DNA of 25,370 nucleotides, taken from positions 1-25,370 of the forward strand of contig JAUYGU010000064.1 of assembly GCA_030690405.1 (NCBI GenBank). Direction: 5' to 3'. Below the pieces are notes generated by a model that saw only the letters and a program-made list of their open reading frames with translations, was not told where the DNA came from and searched no databases. The position numbers and the translations under genes are program-made. Below are positions 6,713-15,352 of this stretch, in pieces; the first letter of the stretch is position 1; each line of letters opens with the position of its first letter. This DNA comes from Dehalococcoidia bacterium. Lineage in GTDB: Bacteria; Chloroflexota; Dehalococcoidia; SM23-28-2; RBG-16-64-32.

Positions 6713-8443
6713 GTGCAGGAGATGGACGAGAGAGTTAAGAGCTCCGACGCCGGCGAAGCCGGGACGAGATCCAAGGTCGAACTTCTCAAGGAAGGCAGCG
6801 ACTACCTGCGCGGCACCCTCCGAGAGGAACTCGCCACGGATGCCACGTACTTCCCCGAGGAGGACGTGCAGATCCTCAAATTCCACGGCATTTATCAGCA
6901 GGACGACCGCGATCTGCGTCAGCAGCTCAAGCGAGAGGGCAAGGAGAAATACTACTCCTGCATGATTCGCTGCAAAAACCCCGGCGGCGTCTTAACCCCC
7001 GAGCAGTACTTGGCGGAGGACGAAGTCGCGTCCCTTTATGCCAACGGAAGCCTTCGTATAACCACGCGTCAGGACTTCCAGCTGCATGGGGTCCTCAAGC
7101 AGAACCTCAAGGACGCCCTCAGGGCGATCAACGAGAAATTGATAACGACGTTGGGCGCCTGCGGCGACGTGGAGCGCAACGTTATGTGCTGCCCGGCTCC
7201 AGCGGAGGACCGAGTGCACTCTCAGATAGAGTGGTACGCTCGCTTGCTGAGCGACCGTCTTCTGCCGCGCACTGGAGCCTACTACGAGGTGTGGCTGAAC
7301 GGCGACAAGGTCGTGTCCACAGAGCCGGAAGTCGAGCCCCTGTACGGCACGGTCTACCTTCCCCGCAAGTTCAAGACCGGCATCGCCTTTCCAGGGGACA
7401 ACTGTATCGACGTCTACACCCAGGATATCGGCATTGTCGCGATGCTTGAGGGCGACGAGCTCTTAGGCTTCAACGTCCTGGTAGGCGGAGGGCAGGCCAT
7501 GACGCACGGTATCAAGACGACCTTCCCTCGCCAGGCCGATCCCATCGCATTTGTCAAACCAGACAAGCTCGTTCCCGTGGTGGAGACCATCGTCAGCATC
7601 CAGCGCGATTACGGTGATCGGACCAACCGCAAGCACGCCCGCATGAAATATCTGGTGGAAGAATGGGGGATAGCCAGGTTTAAGACTGAAATGGAACAGC
7701 GTCTGGGCTACCAGTTGCCTCCCGCCACCGCTATCCAGTGGGAAGGAGTGGACGATCACCTGGGCTGGCACCCCCAAGGTGATGGACGCTGGTACCTGGG
7801 GGTATATGTGGAGAATGGCCGCATCAAAGACAGCGAGGACGTGAGGCTCAAGACAGGCTTTCGCAGGCTGTTGGAGACCTTCCGGCCAGGCATCCGTCTG
7901 ACCCCTCAGCAAAACATACTGTTCACAGACATCGCCGAGGAACACAAGCCAGCCGTGAACGCCTTGCTGCGGGAGCACAACATCGCCCAGTTGAGCGAAA
8001 TTTCCAACGCCTTTCGATACGCCATGGCGTGTCCGGCCCTACCTACCTGCGGCCTGGCTATGAGCGATGCCGAACGGGCCCTGCCCTCCGTGGTCCGCGG
8101 ACTGGAGCGAGAGATAGTGAGGTTGGGCCTGGAGCAGGAGAAGATCTGGATTCGCATGGTAGGGTGCCCCAACGGCTGCGCCCGGCCGTACCTGGGCGAC
8201 CTGGGGTTCGTTGGCCGGACCCTCAACGCCTACAACGTTTACGTCGGCGGCGACTTTGAGGGCACGCGCCTGAACCAGCTCTATGCAGAGATGATTCCCA
8301 CCGACCAGCTGGTGAATACGGTCGTGCCGCTTCTCGTCTTCTATAAGGAAAATTGTCTACCCGGTGAGCGCTTCGGTGACTTCTGCCACAGGGTCGGGGT
8401 GGAGGCGCTTAGGGAATTCGCCGCCGGCCAGGTGTCTTCTTGA
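6713..8443 (+). CDS. Sulfite reductase hemoprotein (siroheme/4Fe-4S)
   Basis: This 576-residue protein is a full-length member of the assimilatory sulfite/nitrite reductase family, which reduces sulfite to sulfide with six electrons through siroheme coupled to a 4Fe-4S cluster. The cluster cysteines are Cys440 and Cys446 (CPALPTC) and Cys485 and Cys489 (GCPNGC); the last bridges to siroheme. CPALPTC, and GCPNGCARPYLGDLGFVGRT after it, are of the CysI/ferredoxin-sulfite reductase type rather than NirA nitrite reductase. FHGIYQQDDRDLR near the N-terminus is also family-like. The start could be GTG at 6713 or ATG at 6722; neither has a well-placed ribosome site. It is followed by a NuoI-like ferredoxin, a likely electron donor, with no flavoprotein CysJ in view. 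Confidence 0.92.
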   Translation: MQEMDERVKSSDAGEAGTRSKVELLKEGSDYLRGTLREELATDATYFPEEDVQILKFHGIYQQDDRDLRQQLKREGKEKYYSCMIRCKNPGGVLTPEQYLAEDEVASLYANGSLRITTRQDFQLHGVLKQNLKDALRAINEKLITTLGACGDVERNVMCCPAPAEDRVHSQIEWYARLLSDRLLPRTGAYYEVWLNGDKVVSTEPEVEPLYGTVYLPRKFKTGIAFPGDNCIDVYTQDIGIVAMLEGDELLGFNVLVGGGQAMTHGIKTTFPRQADPIAFVKPDKLVPVVETIVSIQRDYGDRTNRKHARMKYLVEEWGIARFKTEMEQRLGYQLPPATAIQWEGVDDHLGWHPQGDGRWYLGVYVENGRIKDSEDVRLKTGFRRLLETFRPGIRLTPQQNILFTDIAEEHKPAVNALLREHNIAQLSEISNAFRYAMACPALPTCGLAMSDAERALPSVVRGLEREIVRLGLEQEKIWIRMVGCPNGCARPYLGDLGFVGRTLNAYNVYVGGDFEGTRLNQLYAEMIPTDQLVNTVVPLLVFYKENCLPGERFGDFCHRVGVEALREFAAGQVSS

Positions 8444-8568
8444 TGACGATACCACGAAGGGCAGGGGAAACGGAGAGAAGCCTAGCCTGATGAGAAGACG
8501 GGAGCCACGGCCACCTTGGTAAGCGTTTGCGATGACGCTGCGGCCTCGTCCAACGCTAAGGTGTGCTA

Positions 8569-9381
8569 ATGCTCGGAATCCTAGCGGCTCTCGCGACAAC
8601 CGCGCGGAACGCTCTTCGCAAGCCCGTCACCGTACAGTACCCCGATCAGATCAGGAAGCTACCCGGCCGCAGTCGCGGTCTACCGCTGTTGACGTGGGAT
8701 CACGAACACGACGAGCCGGTCTGCATCGGCTGCCGGCAGTGCGCCGTTGTGTGTCCAGTCGAGTGCATCACCGTCGTCGGCCCCACGGACAATCCCAACT
8801 ACCGTCCTCCTGATCATGATGTCGAGTCCTGCACGGCCGTCAACAACGGCGTGTGCCGGCACGCGAGCCCCCGACGGACCTTGCCGCAGCGCTTTCTAAT
8901 TGACGAAGACCGCTGCATGCGTTGCGGCCTGTGCGAAGAGGTCTGTCCAACCGATCAGGAGCGATACGGGAACCAGAAGGCAATCGTCCTGGGCACAGGT
9001 CATCTTTCAATCCAGAGTTCCGTCTACGACCGAAGCAACAATGTCTTGGATCTTGATGGTCTAACCTACCATTCACGGGTGCTCAAACTGGAACTCAACG
9101 CTGTGATGGGCACCAAGCCGCCGAAAGAAGACCTGCTGGTCAATTCACCACAGGCAGCCGGCTTACGCTTGCAAGGCCCGGCCGGCTTCAGCTTGGACGG
9201 CGGAAGGCCCCGGCCCATGCAAGCCCGATCCCTACCGACAGCGACGCGATTGAAAATTCACTTGCTCAAACTCTACAGCCGATTCTGGCTGCTCAAGCGA
9301 GGACTACCGCTCAGAAGCAAACCGCAGACCAACGGAGACACCCCTTCGGGCGAGGCTGATGTCTCGGCAGATGGAGGATAG
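8569..9381 (+). CDS. NuoI-like 2[4Fe-4S] ferredoxin
   Basis: A 270-residue protein whose core has two 4Fe-4S motifs, CIGCRQCAVVCP (Cys52, 55, 58, 62) and CMRCGLCEEVCP (Cys116, 119, 122, 126). The N-terminus (MLGILAALATTARNALRKPV, then YPDQIRKLPGRSRG) is like that of NuoI, the complex I subunit that carries clusters N6a and N6b. It is much longer than NuoI after the second motif, with about 140 extra residues and no recognisable domain. No other nuo genes are near. The ATG at 8569 is preferred over the GTG at 8563. Lying 125 bases behind sulfite reductase and two bases ahead of a YggX-like gene, it is best read as a dedicated electron carrier for sulfite reduction (inference). Confidence 0.85.
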   Translation: MLGILAALATTARNALRKPVTVQYPDQIRKLPGRSRGLPLLTWDHEHDEPVCIGCRQCAVVCPVECITVVGPTDNPNYRPPDHDVESCTAVNNGVCRHASPRRTLPQRFLIDEDRCMRCGLCEEVCPTDQERYGNQKAIVLGTGHLSIQSSVYDRSNNVLDLDGLTYHSRVLKLELNAVMGTKPPKEDLLVNSPQAAGLRLQGPAGFSLDGGRPRPMQARSLPTATRLKIHLLKLYSRFWLLKRGLPLRSKPQTNGDTPSGEADVSADGG

Positions 9382-9383
9382 CG

Positions 9384-9614
9384 ATGATCGTCTGTTCCCG
9401 TTGCAAGGCGAGCAAAGAGCAACTGCCGCGGCAGCCAATGGGAGGCAAGCTAGGGGAGAGTATCCTGGAGTCTACCTGCCCGGATTGCTGGCAAGAGTGG
9501 CAGGCAACCTCCAGGCGGGTCATAAATCACTACGGGCTCATTCTAGGCGATCCCGTTCACCGGCAACAACTGCGGCAGGCCATGAAAGACTTCTTGAACC
9601 TGACGGGTGTGTAA
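9384..9614 (+). CDS. YggX-like Fe(2+)-trafficking family protein with two CxxC pairs
   Basis: A 76-residue protein. The stretch KLGESILESTCPDCWQEWQA, followed by VINHYGLILGDPVHRQQLRQ and AMKDFLNL, matches the core of YggX (PF04362), where ELGKRIY..IS..AW..WQ and LN...HR..LE..M..FLF are the conserved parts. YggX protects iron-sulfur proteins from oxidants and may carry iron. Unlike E. coli YggX, which has a single cysteine, this protein has two pairs, Cys4/Cys7 and Cys32/Cys35, and so could bind zinc or iron. The ATG has GGAGG ahead of it. The two-base gap from the ferredoxin gene indicates one transcript, which fits a role in loading or protecting its clusters. Confidence 0.78.
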   Translation: MIVCSRCKASKEQLPRQPMGGKLGESILESTCPDCWQEWQATSRRVINHYGLILGDPVHRQQLRQAMKDFLNLTGV

Positions 9615-9741
9615 TCAACAGAGAGGGTCTGAACAAATTGGGACAAGGCTCTGACCTTCGTTTGAGCGGCCTTTCGGCGTGCGAGTGTCAAAGGTAGCTG
9701 ATTGTGGGCTGGATTCGCGTTCTTGATTCCTGAGACGATCT

Positions 9742-11796
9742 ATGAGTGCGCCATCGACAGAGTTACCGGGCAGCATCTTCTACGGGCTGCTCTTCTTCAG
9801 CTTCGCCAGCTTTTTTCTGTACTCGGTGGCCGTACGGTTTCACTGGTTCCTACGGGCGCAACGGGTCAACCGTTTCTCCAACCCTATTAAGCGCGCCATC
9901 GGCCTCATCCCCTGGCTGCTGGGCAACGCGCGCGTGGCCCGGCCCCGCTACTGGTACTCCGGCCTCCTCCACACGCTGATCTGGTGGGGGTTCGTCGTGC
10001 TCCAGGTACGCACCCTCAACTTCCTCCTCAACGGCGTCGACGACAGCGCCAGCCTGGAAGAGATCTTCGGCCCCGTCTACGACGGCCTGCGGCCGGTGAT
10101 GGACGCGTTCAACATCCTGGTGATCGCCGGCGTCGGGATGGCGGCCTTCCAGCGCTTCGTCTGGCGCCCCGGGCGGCTGACCCTGAACTGGGACGCCTGG
10201 ATCATCCTGGGGCTGATCGCCGGGCTGATGGTGACAGACGTCTTTACGAACAGCTTCGAGATCTACCTGTTCGACCACGATGGGGAGAAGCTGTCCTTCC
10301 TCGCCTACGGCGTGGCGCAGGTGTGGGACGGCGCGGGGATGTCCGTGGACGCGGCGGAGGCGCTGCACACCGCCTTCTGGTACATGCACCTGCTGGACTT
10401 CATGGTGTTCCTCTGCTACCTGCCGTACTCCAAGCACTCCCACGTCCTCACCATCGCGCCCAACGTCTACTTTGTCTCCCAGGAGCCGACAGGGGTGCTG
10501 CAGCCGATCAAGGACTTTGAGAAGGCGGAAAGCTTTGGCGTGGGCAAGCTGGAGCAGTTCACCTGGAAGCAGCTGCTGGACTCCTACACCTGCACCGAGT
10601 GCGGCCGCTGCACGGCGGCCTGCCCGGCGAACCTTACCGGGAAGGTCCTTTCCCCCAAGCAGATCATCGTGGATATCCGCCACCTGATGGAGGAGCAGGT
10701 GCCGGCCGTGGCCCCCTGGACGAAGCGGCCCGATAAGCCCAGCGACCTCATCGAGACGGTGGGGTTCGAGCCGATATGGGACTGCGTGACCTGCGGCGCC
10801 TGCGTGCAGGAGTGCCCGGTGTTCATCGAGCACGTGCCGACGATCATGGACATGCGCCGCTACATGGTGATGGAGCAGACGAACATGCCGGAGACGGCCC
10901 AGGCTACGCTGATGCAGCTGGAGCAGCGGGGCCACCCCTGGCGGGGCGCCCAGCTGACCCGCACCAGCTGGATCGAGGAGATGGCCGCGGAGGGGATCGA
11001 GGTCCCCATGTTCGACGGCTCGCAGGAGTGGCTGTACTGGGTGGGCTGTACGGGAGCGTTGCAGGAGCGGAACGTAAAGGTGACGAAGGCCGTCGTGCGG
11101 CTGCTGCTGGAGGCGGGGGTGAGCTTCGGCGTGTTGGGCGCGGAGGAGGGGTGCTCCGGCGACCCGGCGCGGCGGCTGGGCAACGAGTACTTGTACCAGA
11201 TGCAGACCGAGCAGAACATCGAGACGTTCAAGGCCAAGGGGGTGCGGAAGATCATCAGCAACTGCCCCCACTGCTTCAACACCATGAAGCACGAGTACCC
11301 CCAGCTGGACGGCCGGTTCGAGGTGGTGCACCATTCGGAGTTCTTCGCCCGGCTCATCGCGGAAGGAAGGCTGCGGCCGTCCGCCGGAGGCGAAGACGGC
11401 CTGCGGGACAAGACGCTGACCTACCACGACCCCTGCTACATCGCCCGCCACAACGACATCCTGGAGGAGCCCCGCAGGCTCATCGCCTCTACGGGCGTGA
11501 AGTCCGCGGAGATGCCGCGCTGCAAGCGGGGGACGTTCTGCTGCGGGGCCGGCGGCGGCCACATGTGGGTGGAGGAGAGCCGCGGCCAGCGGATCAACCA
11601 CGTGCGCACGGAGGAGGCGGCAGCGACGGGCGCGGACATCATCGCGGTGGCCTGCCCGTTCTGCATGCAGATGTTCGAAGAGGGCGTGGGCTCGGTGCCG
11701 CAGGCGGCGGAGAAGGGGATGCAAGTGTTCGACCTAGCGGAGCTGCTGGACATGTCGGTGGCTTGCGGCAAGCCGGCGGCCAAAGCGGGTATTTGA
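9742..11796 (+). CDS. EtfD-like membrane iron-sulfur oxidoreductase (HdrB/GlpC-type)
   Basis: A 684-residue fusion. Residues 1-250 hold about five hydrophobic helices of the NarI/cytochrome-b type. Then come two 4Fe-4S motifs (Cys284/287/290/294 and Cys348/351/354/358), followed by two CCG domains of the heterodisulfide reductase type, with [44 protein letters not shown] and [10 protein letters not shown] (Cys600-601). This architecture is that of the proteins that pass electrons from electron-transfer flavoprotein to menaquinone during fatty-acid oxidation (mycobacterial EtfD, Rv0338c; EMO-type proteins). No etfAB or acyl-CoA dehydrogenase lies here. Codon use is extremely G/C-biased at third positions compared with its neighbours, so that a 624-codon frame is open on the opposite strand. 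A gap of 127 bases separates it from the YggX-like gene. Confidence 0.88.
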   Translation: MSAPSTELPGSIFYGLLFFSFASFFLYSVAVRFHWFLRAQRVNRFSNPIKRAIGLIPWLLGNARVARPRYWYSGLLHTLIWWGFVVLQVRTLNFLLNGVDDSASLEEIFGPVYDGLRPVMDAFNILVIAGVGMAAFQRFVWRPGRLTLNWDAWIILGLIAGLMVTDVFTNSFEIYLFDHDGEKLSFLAYGVAQVWDGAGMSVDAAEALHTAFWYMHLLDFMVFLCYLPYSKHSHVLTIAPNVYFVSQEPTGVLQPIKDFEKAESFGVGKLEQFTWKQLLDSYTCTECGRCTAACPANLTGKVLSPKQIIVDIRHLMEEQVPAVAPWTKRPDKPSDLIETVGFEPIWDCVTCGACVQECPVFIEHVPTIMDMRRYMVMEQTNMPETAQATLMQLEQRGHPWRGAQLTRTSWIEEMAAEGIEVPMFDGSQEWLYWVGCTGALQERNVKVTKAVVRLLLEAGVSFGVLGAEEGCSGDPARRLGNEYLYQMQTEQNIETFKAKGVRKIISNCPHCFNTMKHEYPQLDGRFEVVHHSEFFARLIAEGRLRPSAGGEDGLRDKTLTYHDPCYIARHNDILEEPRRLIASTGVKSAEMPRCKRGTFCCGAGGGHMWVEESRGQRINHVRTEEAAATGADIIAVACPFCMQMFEEGVGSVPQAAEKGMQVFDLAELLDMSVACGKPAAKAGI

Positions 11797-11840
11797 CCAA
11801 CGGAGAGCGTATCAATAATCGCCTTTTAGGGGAGTTGACC

Positions 11841-12320
11841 ATGACTGGCGAGACGCGAACTTTGAAGGTTGGTGACCCGGCTCCCGACTTCGAACTCAAG
11901 GGTACGGGCGGGACGCAATTCCGGCTCAGCGATCATCGACGCAAGAAAAACGTAGTGCTGGCCTTTTTCCCGGCGGCCTTTTCGCCGGTCTGCAGCCAGC
12001 AAATGCCTCAGATTGAGCGCGACAAGATCCGGTTCGACGGCTCTAATGCCGTAGTGGTGGGCATCAGCGTCGATAACGTCTGGTCATTGGAGGCGTCTGC
12101 CGAGGCGTTGGGCATCAACTTCCCGCTACTCAGCGACTTCCATCCTCACGGAGCGGTGGCCCAGCAGTTTGGAGTCCTCAGGGATGATGGACACTGCGAG
12201 CGGGCCTTAATCGCCATCGACAAGGCTGGTGTGATCCGCTATATCGATGTTCACCCTATTCTGGAGGTGCCGAGCAACGAGGCAGCGATCGAATGTCTGC
12301 GTGAGGTGGGAGGGGGCTAG
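11841..12320 (+). CDS. Peroxiredoxin (AhpE/BCP type)
   Basis: A 159-residue thiol peroxidase. The thioredoxin-fold start [14 protein letters not shown] is followed by [10 protein letters not shown], with Cys51 as the peroxidatic cysteine. The usual Thr of the PxxxTxxC motif is a Ser here, a tolerated change. A second cysteine at 119 (DDGHCERAL) could serve as the resolving cysteine of an atypical two-Cys enzyme. The conserved Arg is the one following it. It reduces hydrogen peroxide or organic peroxides in the cytoplasm. AGGGGAG lies before the ATG at 11841. The frame is open further upstream, but that part is the shadow of the EtfD-like gene. The gap of 44 bases behind that gene suggests co-transcription. 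Confidence 0.93.
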   Translation: MTGETRTLKVGDPAPDFELKGTGGTQFRLSDHRRKKNVVLAFFPAAFSPVCSQQMPQIERDKIRFDGSNAVVVGISVDNVWSLEASAEALGINFPLLSDFHPHGAVAQQFGVLRDDGHCERALIAIDKAGVIRYIDVHPILEVPSNEAAIECLREVGGG

Positions 12321-12328
12321 CTCCCCCC
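12307..12328 (+). other. Stem-loop overlapping the peroxiredoxin stop codon
   Basis: A G-run and a C-run flank CTAG (GGGAGGGGG, CTAG, CTCCCCCC), giving a hairpin with one G-T pair and one mismatch. It has no T tract after it, so it is a weak terminator at best. The TAG stop of the peroxiredoxin lies in the loop. Confidence 0.3.
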
Positions 12329-12480
12329 GCTATCAGGGCCGCACCAGATCTCAGATGCAGGCGGAAGGACTAATATGTTCCTGGGACAACGAAAAGCGCC
12401 TGCCGCACGACTAACCGAAGGGCACTGGTGTGCCTTGACCTGTTAAGGCCACGCTACACGGTATGGAAAAGAGGCTGTCC

Positions 12481-14553
12481 ATGGCGAATCGACTAATCGA
12501 CGAGACTAGCCCCTACCTCCTCCAGCACGCCCACAATCCGGTGGATTGGTACCCGTGGGGCCCTGATGCGCTTCGACGGGCCAAAGAGGAAGACAAGCCG
12601 ATCCTTCTCAGCATCGGTTACTCAGCCTGCCACTGGTGCCACGTTATGGAGGGCGAGTGCTTCGAAGACCCAGAGATAGCCCAGATCATGAACGAGCACT
12701 TCATCAACGTAAAGGTCGACCGGGAGGAGCGCCCTGACCTGGACACTATCTATATGCAGGCGGTTCAAGCTATGACCGGCCGCGGGGGCTGGCCACTGAC
12801 CGTCTTTGTGACGGCCGATGGTGAACCGCTTTACGGCGGCACCTATTTCCCGCCTGAAGATCGCCACGGCCTGCCCAGCTTCCCGAGGGTCCTATTGGCG
12901 GTCGCCGAGGCCTACCGCACGCGCCGGGACGATGTGGTGCGCGCCGGCCAGCAACTCGCTTCTCGCTTACGGCAGGCAGCACAAACGCGTCCCAGCGTCG
13001 AGCCACTAAGCTCTGATCTCCTCCATGACGCCTACCGTACCCTCGCCGCCCCATTCGATACGAGGGACGGCGGCTTTGGGGCACCGCCGAAATTCCCGCA
13101 GGCGATGGCCCACGAGTTCCTGCTTCGGTACTACCACCGCACCGGTGACCAGCGCGCTTTAGCCATGGTGGAGCTGACCCTGGACAGGATGGCTAGAGGC
13201 GGCATGTATGACCAACTCGGCGGCGGCTTCCACCGTTATTCCACTGACGGCGAGTGGCTGGTGCCTCACTTCGAGAAGATGCTTTACGACAACGCCCTCC
13301 TGAGCCGCCTCTACCTTCGGGCCTACCAGGCTACCCGTCGGCCGTTCTACAGGCGAATCGCCGAGGAGACGCTGGACTACGTGCTGCGGGAGATGACCGC
13401 GCCGAACGGTGGCTTCTACTCTGCTCAGGACGCCGATAGCGAAGGCGTGGAGGGAACGTTCTACGTCTGGACGCGCAAGGAGATCCTCACGGCGATTGGT
13501 CCCGAGGACGGCGACCTCTTCTGCCAGTACTTCGGCGTTACCGAAGAGGGCAACTTCGAGGCGCGAAATATTCTCCATGTCCCGCAGGAAGCTCAGGCGC
13601 TGGCTCAGGAGATCGGCGTGAACGTCCAACGCCTCACATCCGCCGTCGCGCGGGGTAAGGCACGGCTTTTGGCAGTACGCCACCAGCGGCCTCGGCCAAG
13701 TCGCGATGAGAAGATCCTGGCCGGCTGGAACGGCCTCATGATCCGCAGCCTGGCCGAGGCTGCCTGCATCCTCCGCCGCCAGGATTACCGCCAGGCCGCG
13801 GAGGATGCCGCCGCCTTCCTCTTGGACGCCCTCTGCCCCCAGGGGCGCCTGCTTCACACCCACAAGGACGGCCAGGCCAAACTTCTCGCCTATCTAGACG
13901 ACCATGCCTTCCTCGCCGATGGCCTTCTTGCCCTCCACGAGGCCACCTTCCATCCCCGCTGGCTCCAGGAGGCCCAGCGCCTGGCTCAGGCCAGCATCGA
14001 CCTCTTCTGGGAGGAAGGCGACTGCGCCTTCTACGATACTGGCCGCGATCACGAATCCCTCGTCGTTCGCCCCCGCGACATCGTCGACAACGCCACCCCC
14101 TGTGGTGGCTCAGCCGCCGCGGAAGTTCTCGCGCGCCTCGCCATCATCACCGGCGAAGAGCGGTACGCCAGCCTTGCCGCTAGAACCCTTCGCTCAATGC
14201 GGGACCCCATGGCTCAGAGCCCGAACGGCTTAACTCACTGGCTCTGCGCCCTTGACTTCTATCTTTCCACCCCCAATGAGATCGCCATTGCCGGGCCCAG
14301 GAACCACCCTGCAACTGAAGCCCTCCTCGCCGTCATCTACGACCGCTTCCTGCCCAACAAGGTACTCGTGGGTTGTGAGCCCGGGGACAACTCTGGCCCG
14401 CGGTTACCCCTGTTAGAGGGTCGGTCGATGGTCAACGGCCACCCCACGGCCTACGTTTGCGAGCGTTATAGCTGCCAGCGGCCGGTCAACACGCCCGAGG
14501 CGTTGGCAAGGGAACTGGAGCCGACCGAATCGCTAGAATATCGCGGCGCGTGA
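12481..14553 (+). CDS. DUF255 thioredoxin-domain protein (YyaL/SSP411 family)
   Basis: A 690-residue protein of the YyaL family. It opens with the signature [27 protein letters not shown]. The DUF255 thioredoxin-like domain (about 1-165) carries CHWC at Cys50 and Cys53 and the block [10 protein letters not shown]. The rest is an alpha/alpha six-barrel resembling N-acylglucosamine 2-epimerases and glycosidases, with [20 protein letters not shown] and [10 protein letters not shown]. Biochemical role is not established for the family; a thiol-redox role linked to a carbohydrate-like fold is often proposed. Length is normal. The ATG at 12481 is chosen because GAGG lies seven bases upstream and the family signature starts there; the in-frame ATG at 12463 would add six residues. 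Confidence 0.9.
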   Translation: MANRLIDETSPYLLQHAHNPVDWYPWGPDALRRAKEEDKPILLSIGYSACHWCHVMEGECFEDPEIAQIMNEHFINVKVDREERPDLDTIYMQAVQAMTGRGGWPLTVFVTADGEPLYGGTYFPPEDRHGLPSFPRVLLAVAEAYRTRRDDVVRAGQQLASRLRQAAQTRPSVEPLSSDLLHDAYRTLAAPFDTRDGGFGAPPKFPQAMAHEFLLRYYHRTGDQRALAMVELTLDRMARGGMYDQLGGGFHRYSTDGEWLVPHFEKMLYDNALLSRLYLRAYQATRRPFYRRIAEETLDYVLREMTAPNGGFYSAQDADSEGVEGTFYVWTRKEILTAIGPEDGDLFCQYFGVTEEGNFEARNILHVPQEAQALAQEIGVNVQRLTSAVARGKARLLAVRHQRPRPSRDEKILAGWNGLMIRSLAEAACILRRQDYRQAAEDAAAFLLDALCPQGRLLHTHKDGQAKLLAYLDDHAFLADGLLALHEATFHPRWLQEAQRLAQASIDLFWEEGDCAFYDTGRDHESLVVRPRDIVDNATPCGGSAAAEVLARLAIITGEERYASLAARTLRSMRDPMAQSPNGLTHWLCALDFYLSTPNEIAIAGPRNHPATEALLAVIYDRFLPNKVLVGCEPGDNSGPRLPLLEGRSMVNGHPTAYVCERYSCQRPVNTPEALARELEPTESLEYRGA

Positions 14554-14612
14554 TGCGGGCGCCCGCGTGCTACCATTTACACGCGAGGAACAGTTCGAAC
14601 GGAGGCAACGTC

Positions 14613-15026
14613 ATGCCAGAGATCCGGGGCCTCACGGAGGTAGTAATCTGGGTCCATAACATGGAAGAGTCGCTGCACTTTTATCGCGATCTTCTGGGGT
14701 TGAGGGTGATGTCTCCACCAGACTTCAGGGGTGCAGTCTTCCTCCAGGTGGGGCAGTCTCAGGTTGGCGTCCCCCAGCAGATCGTGCTGGTGCCGCTGCC
14801 CCAAGGCGCTACCGCCTTTCCCGGTGAGCGCGCACAGCGACCCCTGCATCACATCGGGATTGAACTTGCGCCGGAGGATTTCGAGACTGAGAGTGACCGC
14901 TTGCAAAGCCTCGGCTTCAACGTGCGCTGCGGCGAGCATCCCTTCCTGGCCGTGAAGGGGATGTACGTGGATGATCCGGACGGCAACGAGGTGGAGCTTA
15001 TAGCGAGCACGAGTCAGGAAGTGTAG
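14613..15026 (+). CDS. VOC family (glyoxalase/bleomycin resistance/dioxygenase-fold) protein
   Basis: A 137-residue single VOC module made of two paired beta-alpha-beta-beta-beta units. Typical marks are VHNMEESLHFYRDLLGLRVM in the first half, LHHIGIEL in the middle, and YVDDPDGNEVELIAS at the end. The His in LHHIGIEL and the Glu in NEVELI are the usual metal ligands. The substrate cannot be told; relatives include glyoxalase I, fosfomycin resistance enzymes and extradiol dioxygenases. GGAGG stands eight bases ahead of the ATG at 14613. A strong hairpin follows its stop codon. Confidence 0.85.
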   Translation: MPEIRGLTEVVIWVHNMEESLHFYRDLLGLRVMSPPDFRGAVFLQVGQSQVGVPQQIVLVPLPQGATAFPGERAQRPLHHIGIELAPEDFETESDRLQSLGFNVRCGEHPFLAVKGMYVDDPDGNEVELIASTSQEV

Positions 15027-15046
15027 GCGGGCGGAAGCTCGCCCGC
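15027..15046 (+). other. GC-rich hairpin after the VOC gene
   Basis: A perfect seven-pair stem, GCGGGCG/CGCCCGC with a six-base loop, begins directly after the stop codon at 15024-15026. There is no T tract, so it is not a standard intrinsic terminator. It may protect the 3' end or partly separate the VOC gene from the operon beginning at 15062. Confidence 0.4.
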
Positions 15047-15061
15047 TCGCAAGCCATAGCC

Positions 15062-15352
15062 GTGGCCGAACGCCAGGACGTCGAACAGGTCGCCCAGGGG
15101 ATCATAGAGGGCGCTTCCCGTGAATTCCCAGGCGTGTCCTTGCATCTCGACTTCGAGACGCCTAGGGACGACCACGAAGATGCCTACCTGTGGATCACAC
15201 CAGGGACGGACGACGGAGAGGAGATCAATGACATCTGGGGCTTCGTCATTCAACTGGTGCAGGACGCGTATCAAGAGCACGACATCTATCTGGTGGCCCG
15301 TATGCGCGGCGTAGGAACGATCCTGCGTGATCGTCCTTCGGACAAAGATTGA
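15062..15352 (+). CDS. Small acidic protein of unknown function
   Basis: A 96-residue acidic protein with alternating strands and helices: an N-terminal helix, then FPGVSLHLDFETPRDDHEDA, YLWITPGTDDGEEINDIWGF and DAYQEHDIYLVARMRG. No cysteines, signal peptide or membrane segment are visible. The start is GTG at 15062 without a strong ribosome site. Its TGA (15350-15352) overlaps the TTG start of the NADH dehydrogenase gene, so the two are likely translationally coupled. I do not recognise the family. A small alpha/beta partner or regulator of the downstream oxidoreductase is possible, but that is only context. Confidence 0.6.
   Translation: MAERQDVEQVAQGIIEGASREFPGVSLHLDFETPRDDHEDAYLWITPGTDDGEEINDIWGFVIQLVQDAYQEHDIYLVARMRGVGTILRDRPSDKD

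Noticed and set aside
9850..11724. A 624-codon open frame on the minus strand
   Set aside because: It is the antisense of the EtfD-like gene, created by extreme G/C third positions; its translation is Arg/His/Leu-rich and has no family marks.
10776..11840. Long plus-strand frame running into the peroxiredoxin
   Set aside because: The part before 11841 is a Gly/Arg/Ala-rich shadow of the EtfD-like gene; only the peroxiredoxin part is real.
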